Under the pieces are notes generated by a model, which was given only the letters and a program-made list of their open reading frames with translations, had not been told where the DNA came from and made no database searches. A DNA stretch of 64,000 nucleotides from NCBI GenBank assembly GCA_014163555.1, contig JACJGO010000006.1, positions 186,001 through 250,000 of the forward strand, written 5' to 3'. The stretch comes from Flavisolibacter longurius. GTDB taxonomy: Bacteria; Bacteroidota; Bacteroidia; Chitinophagales; Chitinophagaceae. Both the position numbers and the translations under genes were made by a program. Below, piece by piece: positions 9,634 through 18,303 of this stretch; the stretch's first letter is position 1, and each line of letters starts with the position of its first letter.

Positions 9634-10158
9634 TTACTTGGTTTGCGTCGTTTCTGGCCTCACCTTTGACTGCAGGTATTCGTCCAGGTTTTCCAGTCCC
9701 ATGGTAAAGCCTTCGCGGAAGCCCATTTGCAGAATGGTTTCCAGGTCGGATAGTTCATCAAACTGCAGGTCGATATTCACGATAGTAGTTTCTCTTTCCT
9801 CCTGAAAAGCATTCTGCCAGTGTAATCTTGGCTTTGTATTGTCCGGCACAGCTTCTTCATTGCAAAAAGCATCCAGGCCCGAAAAGCTTTTTTGCGGTTC
9901 GATTTGTTCAAACGAAAACAAGCACCATTGTTTTTCGCCCTGCGGGCCTACCATGCAATAGAGCCAGTGGCCACCTTCAGTGAACTGCATGGTTTTGGTT
10001 TCGGCCCGCCATGGTTTGGGCGCCCACCACTGGTCCAGGATTTCCTGTTTTGTCCAGGCATCCCACACCAGGGAGAGCGGCGCATGAAAAGATCTTTCTA
10101 CCCGGATGGATTTGGTCTCCTTGTCGACTACAAAATTGAAAAGGATTGAAGGGGTCAT
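9634..10158 (-). CDS. SRPBCC / AHSA1-type START-like domain protein
   Basis: A 174-residue cytosolic protein of the AHSA1/CalC family: helix-grip signature VERSFHAPLSLVWDAWTKQEILDQWW near the N-terminus (residues 20-45) and a C-terminal amphipathic helix. The fold binds hydrophobic ligands in a deep cavity. Its ATG overlaps the stop of the ArsR gene by 4 bases (ATGA), so the two are translationally coupled; ArsR-SRPBCC pairing is a recurrent arrangement in bacteria. A role in handling or sensing a hydrophobic compound is the usual inference; the ligand is unknown. Confidence 0.9.
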   Translation of the reverse strand: MTPSILFNFVVDKETKSIRVERSFHAPLSLVWDAWTKQEILDQWWAPKPWRAETKTMQFTEGGHWLYCMVGPQGEKQWCLFSFEQIEPQKSFSGLDAFCNEEAVPDNTKPRLHWQNAFQEERETTIVNIDLQFDELSDLETILQMGFREGFTMGLENLDEYLQSKVRPETTQTK

Positions 10159-10484
10159 GGTTTTTTTGTTTGGAGGTGAGTTAATACGGTATCAAGTTGA
10201 TCAAAGCGTTTGGCCAGCAATTGCCGGAACTGATCCAGCCATTTTTCGATCTCTTTCATCTTATCGGCGTTGAGGTGATAATAAATTTCCCGGCCTTGAG
10301 TAGCCTGCTGCACCATCTCGCAGGCCACCAGTACCTGTAAATGCTTGGAGACGGCCTGCCGGCTGCTTTCGAAATGGTCGGCAATGGCATTCGGCGTCAT
10401 GGCGGCGGTGGCCAGCAACAATATGATGGAGCGCCGGGTGGGATCGGCCAGGGCCTGGAACACATCTCTGCGGGTTTCGGTCAT
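10155..10484 (-). CDS. ArsR-family winged-helix repressor
   Basis: A 109-residue dimeric winged-helix regulator (MTETRRDVFQALADPTRR is the family-typical opening, which fixes the start at 10484; the frame runs on upstream but without protein character). The recognition helix is in HFESSRQAVSKHLQVL and the wing in TQGREIYYHLNA. No Cys-rich metal site is visible, so it resembles the YdfF/SdpR-like non-metal branch. It is coupled to the SRPBCC gene and transcribed from the promoter at 10504-10535, which contains two near-identical palindromes; negative autoregulation is the likely control. Confidence 0.92.
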   Translation of the reverse strand: MTETRRDVFQALADPTRRSIILLLATAAMTPNAIADHFESSRQAVSKHLQVLVACEMVQQATQGREIYYHLNADKMKEIEKWLDQFRQLLAKRFDQLDTVLTHLQTKKP

Positions 10485-10488
10485 AAAT

Positions 10489-10535
10489 GCAACTATATGG
10501 TTGCAAATATATGCGCAACTATTCGGTTGCACAAA
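10489..10535 (-). promoter_or_regulatory. arsR promoter with paired operators
   Basis: Reading the minus strand, a -33 TTTG (10535-10532), a 20-base spacer and a perfect -7 TATATTTG (10511-10504) match the Bacteroidota sigma consensus. Two copies of GCAACTATnnGGTTGC, each with GCAAC/GTTGC arms, lie at 10515-10530 (inside the spacer) and 10489-10504 (abutting the -7 box and covering the expected start point), 26 bases apart centre to centre. Binding at either would block transcription, fitting autorepression by ArsR. Confidence 0.75.
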
Positions 10536-10647
10536 ATTTTTATTTGTTTTTTTCTTGAATTTTCTGGCCATCGAAAAAAATAAATACAAGGAGCCAGCTA
10601 CACGAAAGCACATGCAGGGTTAAACACTGAGGCAGGAAAGAACAGTG

Positions 10648-10788
10648 TTATTTGAGGATCTTAATGGCAGATACAATAAATGATACCCACAACAGGGCGA
10701 ACAAGAGAGTAGACAACAGGACAAAAAACAGGGAAAACAGAACCTTCAGTTTATTATTATTTGTTGGTTGAAGTGCAACAGGTTTCAT
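10648..10788 (-). CDS. 46-residue single-pass membrane peptide
   Basis: A small open frame MKPVALQPTNNNKLK followed by one long hydrophobic segment (about residues 15-42) and a short basic end (IKILK). It has a clean start and stop, Asn-rich polar N-terminus and one predicted transmembrane helix, the make-up of small regulatory or accessory membrane proteins. No relatives are recognised. It lies between the ArsR operon and the glycine-zipper lipoprotein, on the same strand as both. Confidence 0.45.
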   Translation of the reverse strand: MKPVALQPTNNNKLKVLFSLFFVLLSTLLFALLWVSFIVSAIKILK

Positions 10789-10988
10789 TGATGTTGGTTT
10801 ATATTATGAAGCTAAACCGATTTGGCACCAGGTTGCAGCCAGATAGGCCAATTGTGAAAAACGATCGGCCAACCTGTTTTTGTTTCAGCCTGACAGAAGA
10901 TAATGACAAATGACACCTGTGGATCAGCCTGGTGGTAAACTTGTGCTCCAAAAGGAAATTTGATAGTGTAAACCTGGCATTACCGGCA

Positions 10989-11020
10989 AAAAAAAACGCA
11001 GCCACCAGGGCTGCGTTTTT
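10989..11020 (-). terminator. Terminator of the glycine-zipper lipoprotein gene
   Basis: A 7-bp stem CGCAGCC/GGCTGCG with a 5-base loop is flanked by A-runs on the left and T on the right. On the minus strand the run of T follows the stem, 19 bases past the stop at 11039; it could also stop plus-strand transcripts. Confidence 0.75.
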
Positions 11021-11038
11021 AATACTGGAAATCTTTTA

Positions 11039-11521
11039 TTAGTGACGGCCGTCTTTTTTATCCATTTCGTTGCCAACGACAGCACCGGCACCTGCACCCA
11101 CAATGCCGCCGATAACAGCACCGGCAGCCCGGTTCTTTTTGTTGATGATGGCTCCGGCACCAGCGCCTACAACACCTCCTACCACAGCACCTTTGGCAGT
11201 TTTGCTCCAGCCTTTTTTGGCTGGTTCTTCTGCCGCGGGTTGGGTCGTACTGCCGGTTTCTTCGGTTGCGGCGGAAGTGTTGCCCTGGCTATCGGTAGCT
11301 TTGGCTACCGTTGTTGCTTTTTTTCTTACAGGCGCAGGGGCTTGCTCCTGTTGAACAGGTGTGGTGGTCGCTGCAGCCTGTGAGTCTTTTTGCGGAAGCT
11401 CCGGTCCTACTACAAAGCTGGTGTCACTTTTCAGCAGGGGAGTGGTTTCTGTGGTTTGAGAACTATCCTTGCAGGAAGCCGTTAGGAGGGAGAGACAGAT
11501 GGCGGTGTAAAACAGTTTCAT
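11039..11521 (-). CDS. Glycine-zipper lipoprotein
   Basis: A 160-residue envelope protein. The signal peptide ends at lipobox LLTASC (acylated Cys17). Residues 20-100 are Thr/Ala/Gln/Pro-rich and disordered. The C-terminal third contains two glycine zippers, GAVVGGVVGAGAGAIINKKN and GAVIGGIVGAGAGAVVGNEM, the YMGG/2TM zipper type that inserts as a tight helical hairpin in membranes. Such proteins are found in outer-membrane stress and integrity contexts; the exact job is unknown. Confidence 0.8.
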   Translation of the reverse strand: MKLFYTAICLSLLTASCKDSSQTTETTPLLKSDTSFVVGPELPQKDSQAAATTTPVQQEQAPAPVRKKATTVAKATDSQGNTSAATEETGSTTQPAAEEPAKKGWSKTAKGAVVGGVVGAGAGAIINKKNRAAGAVIGGIVGAGAGAVVGNEMDKKDGRH

Positions 11522-11900
11522 ACGTTTTTCATCAGGGGTTTGTGAGTAATGTGTTTAACGGTCACAAATAAACAGCAAAAAAAAGCTGTGCACAAAGCTC
11601 ACAAACCAAAAAAGGTAAAACCACTTTATCGTTACGGTGGGTTTTACGAAAAAAGCAAAAGAAACAAAGCTTGGAATGGTATCCTCTGCATCAGGTTTTT
11701 CGGCGTCCTGGCCACTCTATCCTTTTCGGTTAAAAAGAAAGAATAAGGTAATGGGAAGATTCCATTTAAGAACAGGGATATTAAATGTCCTGCTTTTTCA
11801 GCACTTTTTGCCTGGCCTGGGCATATACACGAAAGCATAGTGAGAAAAAGCACAAGAAAGAAGCGGCATTCTTTTTTCTTAAAGAACAAAAAGGCCAAAC
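11522..11900. other. Gene-free interval
   Basis: About 380 bases with only short frames of low-complexity, Phe/Leu/Lys-rich composition on both strands. No convincing promoter, RNA or repeat was found. Confidence 0.4.
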
Positions 11901-12182
11901 ATGATTGACCCGGTTCGGAATTATACAACAGAGATTGATTATAGGGGTAAAAAAATTTCCATCACCATTGTGCAGGGCGATACCCTGAGCAACGGCTGGG
12001 TTGACTTTGGCGTAAAAAGCAGCGATGACACCTTCGTCGAGGTTTTTGGGAAAAACCCCATTCCACTGGTGGTGAAACCAAAACAGGAACTAAAGCCCGA
12101 GTACGACTTGTTTCAAAATACCCCCGAACAAATTGAGCTGGGAACAAAAGTCTGGAATGCTATTCAACGAATCTATTTCTGA
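11901..12182 (+). CDS. Hypothetical protein (93 aa)
   Basis: A soluble, acidic 93-residue protein (MIDPVRNYTTEIDYRGKK...) with alternating beta strands and a C-terminal helix (EQIELGTKVWNAIQRIYF). Codon use matches neighbouring genes. No signal peptide, membrane segment or known domain was recognised. A long hairpin at 12293-12333 follows it and is shared with the convergent DUF305 gene. Confidence 0.6.
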   Translation: MIDPVRNYTTEIDYRGKKISITIVQGDTLSNGWVDFGVKSSDDTFVEVFGKNPIPLVVKPKQELKPEYDLFQNTPEQIELGTKVWNAIQRIYF

Positions 12183-12292
12183 TACCCTGTGGCACCTTCT
12201 GCCGCCGGCCACTGGCTGCTTCTATAGCTATAGCTATATTTTATAAAAGCAGATACAACCTGATTGCGTTACCAAATGCTGCCGTAAAAAAT

Positions 12293-12333
12293 GGCCTGGG
12301 GCAGCAAGGTTGAAAACACTTGCTGCCCAGGCC
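12293..12333. terminator. Long hairpin between convergent genes
   Basis: A 15-bp stem (GGCCTGGGGCAGCAAG against CTTGCTGCCCAGGCC, one bulged G) with a 10-base loop lies between the 93-residue gene and the convergent DUF305 gene. There is no T-run; a terminator role is inferred from place and stability. Confidence 0.5.
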
Positions 12334-12427
12334 GCAAAATCATTAATCACCTGTGCTTTTTAGTATCTATCCACGTTGCCCAATCGTAACCATTTTCTCT
12401 AATTAGCTGCCAGTATTCGCTAATTGC

Positions 12428-13102
12428 TTATTGCTTGTGACCAGCTAGCCAGGTTTGCATCTGCTGTATTTCCTTTTGCTGGTCGGTTTTAATAGTGCCG
12501 GCCAGCGACTTTAGTTTTTCATTTTGCGCACCCGTTTTAAGGTAGAGGTCAGCCATGGCAATAGCGCCTTGGTGGTGCGGAATCATCATTTGCACAAACT
12601 GATGGTCAATAGAGCCGGAATGATCGCCGTTGTCCATGTCCATGTCGTCCATTTCTTTCATGGTCCTTTCGTAAAACGCACTGTTTTTTTCAGTGGCTGC
12701 ACTGTTTTGTGTGGTGTTTGAAAGAAAAGCATCAAACTCTCCAATCTCCCGCTGCTGTTCGCTTATCATTTTCTGCGCCATTTCTTTTATCTGTGGGTCG
12801 ATCCCCTCGGCTATTTGAAGTCTTGCCATTTCCAGGGCACCGGTGTGGTGAATCTTCATCAGGGCGGCAAAATCTTTGTCATTGCTGCCCAGTGACCGCA
12901 TGTCTTCCATCTGGTCCATGTTTTTTTTCATAAGATCCATCATCGATGCGTTGGCCATACCGGTGGAATCCATACTACCGGTTGTGTTATGGGCACCGTG
13001 CGAAGCGGTATCCGAAACCGTAGAATTCGCTCCTTGTTGTTCGGATGTATTACAGGCCACCAGTACAAAAAGAGCAACGGCGAAAAGGAAATGCTTTTTC
13101 AT
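12428..13102 (-). CDS. DUF305 lipoprotein, two-repeat
   Basis: A 224-residue lipoprotein (lipobox VLVAC, Cys17) with a Ser/Thr/His/Met-rich linker and a duplicated DUF305 four-helix unit. Each half holds the family motif: KIHHTGALEMA at about residue 85 and MIPHHQGAIAMA at about residue 175. The His and the many Met residues (e.g. MDDMDMDNGDHSG) suggest copper or other soft-metal binding; DUF305 proteins are often encoded with copper resistance genes. No copper genes adjoin it here, so the metal role is inferred. Confidence 0.88.
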   Translation of the reverse strand: MKKHFLFAVALFVLVACNTSEQQGANSTVSDTASHGAHNTTGSMDSTGMANASMMDLMKKNMDQMEDMRSLGSNDKDFAALMKIHHTGALEMARLQIAEGIDPQIKEMAQKMISEQQREIGEFDAFLSNTTQNSAATEKNSAFYERTMKEMDDMDMDNGDHSGSIDHQFVQMMIPHHQGAIAMADLYLKTGAQNEKLKSLAGTIKTDQQKEIQQMQTWLAGHKQ

Positions 13103-13460
13103 AGATCAATTTTTGATAAAGGCCTAAAAACCGTTCCATTTTATTGGCGACAAAAATCTGTGGTCAGTACAAAATGCCTTGATCCGGACCCTTCAGCAAA
13201 ATCCGCCAACCGCCGTTGTTTACAGATGCAGAAGCTTGCTGGCAAGGTGGCGCAATGCGAGTCCAGTTGATAACAAGATGCTACAAAAAAACGCAATTGC
13301 ATGTTTTCGCGGTTAGGCATTACAGGTGGTCCGAACTACCGGCAACGCAAAAACGTTTTGTAAACGTTTGAATACGGTTTAAGCTAAACTATTTGATAAG
13401 TGGTAAAATGGAACCTTCTCGTCCCCCTATTTTTGCCGCAAATTTTCAAAAACCCTGCTC
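13103..13460. other. Divergent intergenic region
   Basis: 358 bases between the divergent DUF305 lipoprotein and the barrel gene. It contains the palindromic octamer AAACGTTT twice (13351-13369) next to the promoter candidate described separately; no gene is seen. Confidence 0.4.
13367..13395 (+). promoter_or_regulatory. Candidate promoter of the barrel gene
   Basis: TTTG at 13367-13370 and ACTATTTG at 13388-13395, 17 bases apart, resemble the Bacteroidota -33/-7 pair (TTTG, TAnnTTTG) with two mismatches. The start codon is 65 bases downstream. Confidence 0.35.
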
Positions 13461-13937
13461 ATGTTAAAGCAAACGCTCTTAGCCAGTTTTTTAACAGCCA
13501 CTATCTTTTTCGCAACGTCTGCATCGGCGCAAACGGGTCCTGCCTACAAAACAGGATTGGGTATGCGTTTCGATCTTGGTGAAGGAAGCCTTTACGGTTT
13601 TTCGGCCAAACATTTTTTATCGCAGCAACTGGCCGGTGAAGCCACTGTCTTGTTCGGTACGGGACTGAACGCTTCCCTTGGTGCCGAACTGCAGTACCAT
13701 GTACCCATCGCCAATGCAACCGGATTAAGCTGGTATGCCGGTGGCGGCCTGCAAGCCCTGTTTACTAAGTATGGCGGTGGCACGCCTATCTGGCTGCGCC
13801 CCATGGCTGGTTTGGATTACAAGATCAACACGGCCCCTGTTAACCTGTCGCTCGACTGGCGTCCGACCTTCCAGCTCAATTACGGCGGTGGATCCGAAAT
13901 TGGCCGCTTTGGCCTTGCACTCCGGTATACCTTGTAA
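13461..13937 (+). CDS. Small outer-membrane beta-barrel protein
   Basis: A 158-residue protein with a signal peptide cleaved after ASAQ (about residue 24). The mature part is made of alternating-residue beta strands rich in Gly/Tyr/Phe (GMRFDLGEGSLYGFSAKHF, GLSWYAGGGLQALF, LDWRPTFQLNYGGG) and ends in the aromatic C-terminal strand FGLALRYTL used for BAM insertion. Length fits an eight-stranded OmpX/OmpW-size barrel. Ligand or function unknown. A strong terminator follows. Confidence 0.8.
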   Translation: MLKQTLLASFLTATIFFATSASAQTGPAYKTGLGMRFDLGEGSLYGFSAKHFLSQQLAGEATVLFGTGLNASLGAELQYHVPIANATGLSWYAGGGLQALFTKYGGGTPIWLRPMAGLDYKINTAPVNLSLDWRPTFQLNYGGGSEIGRFGLALRYTL

Positions 13938-13954
13938 GGAAAGCCATAAGCACA

Positions 13955-13988
13955 TTTTTGATCCCGCCTCCGGGGCGGGATCTTTTTA
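13955..13988 (+). terminator. Rho-independent terminator of the barrel gene
   Basis: A 9-bp stem GATCCCGCC/GGCGGGATC with loop TCCGG is followed by five T residues, 22 bases after the stop. Confidence 0.85.
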
Positions 13989-14039
13989 TGCATTCCACTA
14001 ACAGATTTCTTATGAAAAGCCTACAAATAAGGCTAAAAG

Positions 14040-14183
14040 CAAGCCCATTCAGTTCTTTTGCCTACCTTGTAGTTACTATATCAGCACGTTCGTCAATCGC
14101 TAACTATCGCCTGTGAGGTTGGCTCGTTCCTCCTGACGTGCAGCTATGATGTCATAAGCTCCCATTTTTACGGGAGCTTTTTT
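14040..14183 (+). ncRNA. Candidate small RNA with terminator
   Basis: A gene-free stretch ends in a perfect terminator (AAGCTCCC, loop, GGGAGCTT and T-run, 14156-14183) that has no upstream coding gene, because the barrel gene already has its own terminator at 13955. Upstream, GCAC...GTCA (from 14093) can pair with TGACGTGC (14136-14143). An independently transcribed RNA or a leader element are both possible. No Rfam family is recognised. Confidence 0.35.
14156..14183 (+). terminator. Orphan Rho-independent terminator
   Basis: Stem AAGCTCCC/GGGAGCTT with an 8-base loop and a following run of six T. It ends the candidate small RNA rather than a protein gene. Confidence 0.75.
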
Positions 14184-14358
14184 AAAAATTGGGGTAGAGG
14201 GTGCCTGCTTTATCCTCTTGGAAAACCTTTCATTAAGACCTTACCTACCCATATTAATAAAGGCTGTCAGGGGCATAGGCAATCTCCTGTAAATATGTTC
14301 TTTTAACGGTTAAAGATCTACGTTACTCTCATTTAATGAATAGTATTTGGAGATATGT

Positions 14359-17300
14359 ATGGGCGTCAGGGCCTGGGGTAAGCTACTGATGATAACAAAT
14401 GATTGCAAAAACAAAGACGCAAAAGCCTATACCACTGGACGGCAGCAATTGACGCTTCGGCCAAAGAAGACAAGATGCTATATTCGTTTCTTTTCTGATT
14501 ATACGAAAACCATTGTTGTGCTAGCAAATCCCGAGGACTTATCGCTGGTTTTTTCTGCTCTTCCCGGCCCGCATGTGCTGGTATTTCCCGATGCACCCCT
14601 TTATACCATTGCAGCGGTGGGCGATGACTATTTACGCATAACCGGCCGAAGGCAGGAGGATCTTATTGGCAAAGGGCTTTTCGAAGCGTTTCCCAACAAT
14701 CCGGCCGATCCCAATGCCGCCGGCGAAAAAGCGGTCCGCGCCTCGCTTGATTATGTATTGGCACACAAAACACCGCACCAGATGCCGGTGCAGCGGTATG
14801 ATATTAAAAAGCAGGACGGCTCCTTTGAAGAGCGTTATTGGTCAACCCTCAATAAACCCGTGCTGAACAATGAGGGCACTGTTGTTTACCTGATCCACAC
14901 CACGGAAGATGTTTCAGTCCAAATAAAAGCTGCACAGCGGGATGCCCGCCTGGCCGGCATCGAAAAGGCTTATACCTTCTTCATGAACGCCCCTGTCATT
15001 ATCGGCATTTTACGGGGCGACGATTATATCATTGAACTGGCCAACGAAGGCTTGCTGGAAGTATGGAACCGTACCAGCCAGGTAGTAGGAAAACCCTTGC
15101 TGCAGGCTATCCCTGAATTGGAGCCCCAGGGTTTTTTGGCCTTGCTGGAGCAGGTGCGAACCACGGGACAACCTTTTTATGCGTATGAGTTTCCCATTAC
15201 CCTGGTGCGGCACGGCCAGGAGGAAGTCGTCTATTTTGATTTTGTTTACAAGCCTTTTTATGAAAATGAAAAGGATAAAGACGGCAAGGCCGCCGGGATC
15301 ATTTCTGTAGGCCATGACGTAACCGAACAGGTAAAGGCCCGGCAACGGTTTAAAAACGTGGTGGAACAGGCGGCCGATCCTATCCTGATCCTGAAAGGAG
15401 AGGACCTGGTGCTGGAAGTAGCCAACCAGGCCTTGTTTGACCTTTGGCAAGTGGGCCCCGATGCCCTGAACAAGCCGTTTTTAGAGATCCTCCCCGAGAT
15501 GAAAGACCAGGTATTTGTGGAGTTGCTGAAAGAAGTACTGCATACCGGTAAGCCTTTTCACGGAGAGGAAGTTCCGGCTGTTTTCCACCGCAAGGACGGC
15601 CGGGAGGAAACGGTTTACTTCAATTTTGCGTATCAGCCCTATCGTGAAGCGGATGGCACAATATCAGGTGTCATAGTAACGGCCAATGATATAACCGGCC
15701 AGGTGCAGGTGAAGCAGCAGCTGGTGGAAAGCGAACGCAATTTTCGCAACATGATCCTGCAGTCGCCGGTGGCTACCTGCCTCCTGGAGGGGCCATCACA
15801 TGTGATTACGCTTGGCAACGACCGCATGTTTGCCCTGATGGGCCGCAGCGCTGAAGAAGTGCTGAACAAGCCCCTGTTTGAGGCCCTTCCCGAGGTCCGG
15901 AACCAAGGCCTGGAAGAGGTGGTGCAAAGGGTGTATACAAAGGGCGAAACCTTTGTAGCCCATGAACGGCCCGTACCCCTGCTTCGCGATGGAAAAGTGG
16001 AAACCGTGTATGTTGATTTTGTTTACGAACCCTTTCGCCAGGGGGATGGCACCATCTCCGCCATCATTGCCGTGGCCATTGATGTCACCGAAAAGGTAAG
16101 GGCCCGGAAGAAAATGGAGGAAAGCGAACAGGAGCTGCAGCAACGGGTGCAGGAACGCACAGCCGACCTGGAGCACCAGCGTGCTTTGGTCGATAGCATC
16201 CTGAACGCCTCCATCAGTGGTATTATGGCACTCGACGCCGTGCGGGATGAAAATGGAGAAGTGGTCGATTTCACCCTTATCAAGATCAACAAACAACTGA
16301 CCCGCATCATTGGCCTGGATGAATCGGTTGTGGGGCAACGTTACCTGTCCCACTTCAATAACTCTCTGCACAACGGGATTTTTGCCATGTACAAAACGGT
16401 GGTGGAAACCGGCCGGCCCCAACGCCAGGAAGTGTATTCCACCAACCTGGATCTCCACCACTGGTTTGATATCTCCGCCGCCAGCCGCGGCGACAGCGGC
16501 ATTGTTGTCAACTTTGCCAATATCTCTCCGCAGCGACAGGCAGCCATCCAGATCGAGCAGCAAAAAAACCTGCTCGACAGCATCCTGAAAAATTCTCCCA
16601 GCGGCATAACCGTGTATGCGGCAATACGGGATGCTGACAACAGGGCCATCGACTTTCAGTGCATTTTGACCAATGATGCCGCGGAGGTCTTTACAGATAT
16701 TTCCAATGTAGACCGCCTGACAAAAACGGTGCTCCAGATCAGCCCCGGGCTTAAAGGCTCTGTCCAGTTTCAAATGGGATTGAATGCCCTGGAGAGTGGC
16801 GAATCTTTTCGCACCCAGTACTGCGAGCCGGGAAGCGGACGATGGCTGGAGCTAACAGTGGTAAGGATGGATGAGAATCATCTGATAAACGTTTTTACGG
16901 ATATCACTGAAACCAAACGAACGCAGATGCAACTGGAGGAAACCATCGCTTCCCTGAAACAGGCCAATGCCGAACTGGAGCAGTTTACTTATGTCTCCCA
17001 CCACGACCTGCAGGAACCGCTGCGCAAGATTTCCCTTTTTGCCGATATGATCCGCTCTGAAAGTTTTCACCTCCTGTCGGAGGCCGCACAGAAGCGCTTC
17101 GATAAAATAACGGATGCTGCCAACCGCATGAGCATGGCCCTCCGGGATGTGCTCAACTATGCCTCGCTGAATAAGGAAGAGCAGTTCACGGCAATTGACC
17201 TGGATATCAGCCTGGCAGATGTGCAATCGGATCTTGAACTGGTGATCGCGGAAAAAAATGCCCGGATTCTTTCCGACGCCCTGCCCACCATCCGGGCGGT

Positions 17301-17676
17301 GCCCCAGCAAATGCACCAGTTGTTTTACAACCTGGTCAACAATGCGCTGAAGTTTTCCCGGCCGGGTGTACCGCCGGTAGTCTCGGTGCGCTGCCGGGAA
17401 CTGGATGGAGCAGCGCTGGCCCAACATCCGGAACTGGAGGCGGGCAGGTGGTATTATGAAATCATTGTCCAGGACAACGGCATTGGTTTCAGCGCCGAAT
17501 CGGCCGACAAGATCTTTGGCATGTTTCAACGCCTGCACAACCGGCAAACCTTTGCCGGCACCGGCATTGGCCTGGCCCTTTGCAAAAAAGTGGTGGCCAA
17601 TCACAAGGGAAAGATCTGGGCGGAATCGGAGCCCGATAAAGGGGCTAGGTTTACGGTAATCCTGCCGGAAGCCTGA
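14359..17676 (+). CDS. Multi-PAS sensor histidine kinase (six PAS modules)
   Basis: A roughly 1105-residue soluble histidine kinase. PAS modules lie at about 65-190, 205-325, 335-450, 465-580, 615-735 and 740-855, with a coiled coil (EQELQQRVQERTADLEHQ) between the fourth and fifth. HisKA carries phospho-acceptor His882 in VSHHDLQEPLRKIS; the ATPase has NLVNNALKFSRP, DNGIGFS and GTGIGLALCKK boxes. The start is uncertain: ATG at 14359 is used, but homologous sequence begins only at about NPEDLSLVF, so a GTG at 14518 or ATG at 14389 may be the true start. No membrane segment; no adjacent response regulator. It resembles the 2632 kinase module for module, suggesting duplication. Confidence 0.92.
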   Translation: MGVRAWGKLLMITNDCKNKDAKAYTTGRQQLTLRPKKTRCYIRFFSDYTKTIVVLANPEDLSLVFSALPGPHVLVFPDAPLYTIAAVGDDYLRITGRRQEDLIGKGLFEAFPNNPADPNAAGEKAVRASLDYVLAHKTPHQMPVQRYDIKKQDGSFEERYWSTLNKPVLNNEGTVVYLIHTTEDVSVQIKAAQRDARLAGIEKAYTFFMNAPVIIGILRGDDYIIELANEGLLEVWNRTSQVVGKPLLQAIPELEPQGFLALLEQVRTTGQPFYAYEFPITLVRHGQEEVVYFDFVYKPFYENEKDKDGKAAGIISVGHDVTEQVKARQRFKNVVEQAADPILILKGEDLVLEVANQALFDLWQVGPDALNKPFLEILPEMKDQVFVELLKEVLHTGKPFHGEEVPAVFHRKDGREETVYFNFAYQPYREADGTISGVIVTANDITGQVQVKQQLVESERNFRNMILQSPVATCLLEGPSHVITLGNDRMFALMGRSAEEVLNKPLFEALPEVRNQGLEEVVQRVYTKGETFVAHERPVPLLRDGKVETVYVDFVYEPFRQGDGTISAIIAVAIDVTEKVRARKKMEESEQELQQRVQERTADLEHQRALVDSILNASISGIMALDAVRDENGEVVDFTLIKINKQLTRIIGLDESVVGQRYLSHFNNSLHNGIFAMYKTVVETGRPQRQEVYSTNLDLHHWFDISAASRGDSGIVVNFANISPQRQAAIQIEQQKNLLDSILKNSPSGITVYAAIRDADNRAIDFQCILTNDAAEVFTDISNVDRLTKTVLQISPGLKGSVQFQMGLNALESGESFRTQYCEPGSGRWLELTVVRMDENHLINVFTDITETKRTQMQLEETIASLKQANAELEQFTYVSHHDLQEPLRKISLFADMIRSESFHLLSEAAQKRFDKITDAANRMSMALRDVLNYASLNKEEQFTAIDLDISLADVQSDLELVIAEKNARILSDALPTIRAVPQQMHQLFYNLVNNALKFSRPGVPPVVSVRCRELDGAALAQHPELEAGRWYYEIIVQDNGIGFSAESADKIFGMFQRLHNRQTFAGTGIGLALCKKVVANHKGKIWAESEPDKGARFTVILPEA

Positions 17677-17710
17677 TGGTTGCAGCCCTTTCAAATACTT
17701 TCCTTGTAAA

Positions 17711-17740
17711 GAAAAAAGGCAGCCCTATGGCTGCCAAAAA
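17711..17740 (-). terminator. Terminator of the PNPOx-like gene
   Basis: Stem GGCAGCC/GGCTGCC with a CTAT loop; on the minus strand a run of six T follows. It lies 27 bases past the stop of the 17767-18303 gene. Confidence 0.75.
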
Positions 17741-17766
17741 CATTCAGTATAACAAATTTACCGGGC

Positions 17767-18303
17767 TTATACCTTTAGATTGCCTTCAATGGAGTCGTCC
17801 AGCGTTTTCCCGATGGCGGCACCTAAAAGCATTTTCACGCCGGCCACCACATTGCCATGCTTGGTATCCCAATAATAGCCGCTCTCCGGAGTTACCTTAA
17901 TCACGGTGATTCGGGGATCATCCACCCCGCCGGTAAACCAGGTCTTGATGACCGGCTCCCAGAGCTCCTTGATTTTTTCTTTGTCTTTAGAAATGCTGGC
18001 CCGACCCTGCACCGACAGGAAATCAGAATGCGCTGATCCCTGGAAAAGCAGTTGCACTGTTGGGTCCTGTTCCAGCTCCGCATTTTTATGGCTGTCGTCG
18101 GAACTAAGGAACCAGAAAACCCCTTGCTCATCCAGTTTCTGTACCGACATCGGCCTTGTGTCAAATGGCAGGCCGCTGGAGGCTCGGGTGCAGAAAAAGC
18201 AGGTCTTGGCCTTATCCACCAGGTCCTTCATTTTTTTAACGGCTTCCTGACCCTGCAGGTCTTCATGGTTTTTCTCCGGTTGCTGTTGATTGATACTGTC
18301 CAT
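17767..18303 (-). CDS. Pyridoxamine 5'-phosphate oxidase-family (general stress) protein
   Basis: A 178-residue split-barrel flavin-binding-fold protein. Family marks are the Thr-Arg-Pro strand (FDTRPMSVQ), the KNAELEQDP segment and VQGRASISKDKEKIKELW, all usual in general stress protein 26-like members of the PNPOx superfamily. It probably binds FMN, F420 or haem; true PNP oxidase activity is not expected. Cytosolic, monocistronic. Confidence 0.88.
   Translation of the reverse strand: MDSINQQQPEKNHEDLQGQEAVKKMKDLVDKAKTCFFCTRASSGLPFDTRPMSVQKLDEQGVFWFLSSDDSHKNAELEQDPTVQLLFQGSAHSDFLSVQGRASISKDKEKIKELWEPVIKTWFTGGVDDPRITVIKVTPESGYYWDTKHGNVVAGVKMLLGAAIGKTLDDSIEGNLKV

Noticed and set aside
12222-12242. 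Short tandem TATAGC repeat
   Set aside because: Only three units; no associated gene or hairpin with a T-run.
15796-16773. 325-codon minus-strand frame
   Set aside because: Antisense shadow of the six-PAS kinase.
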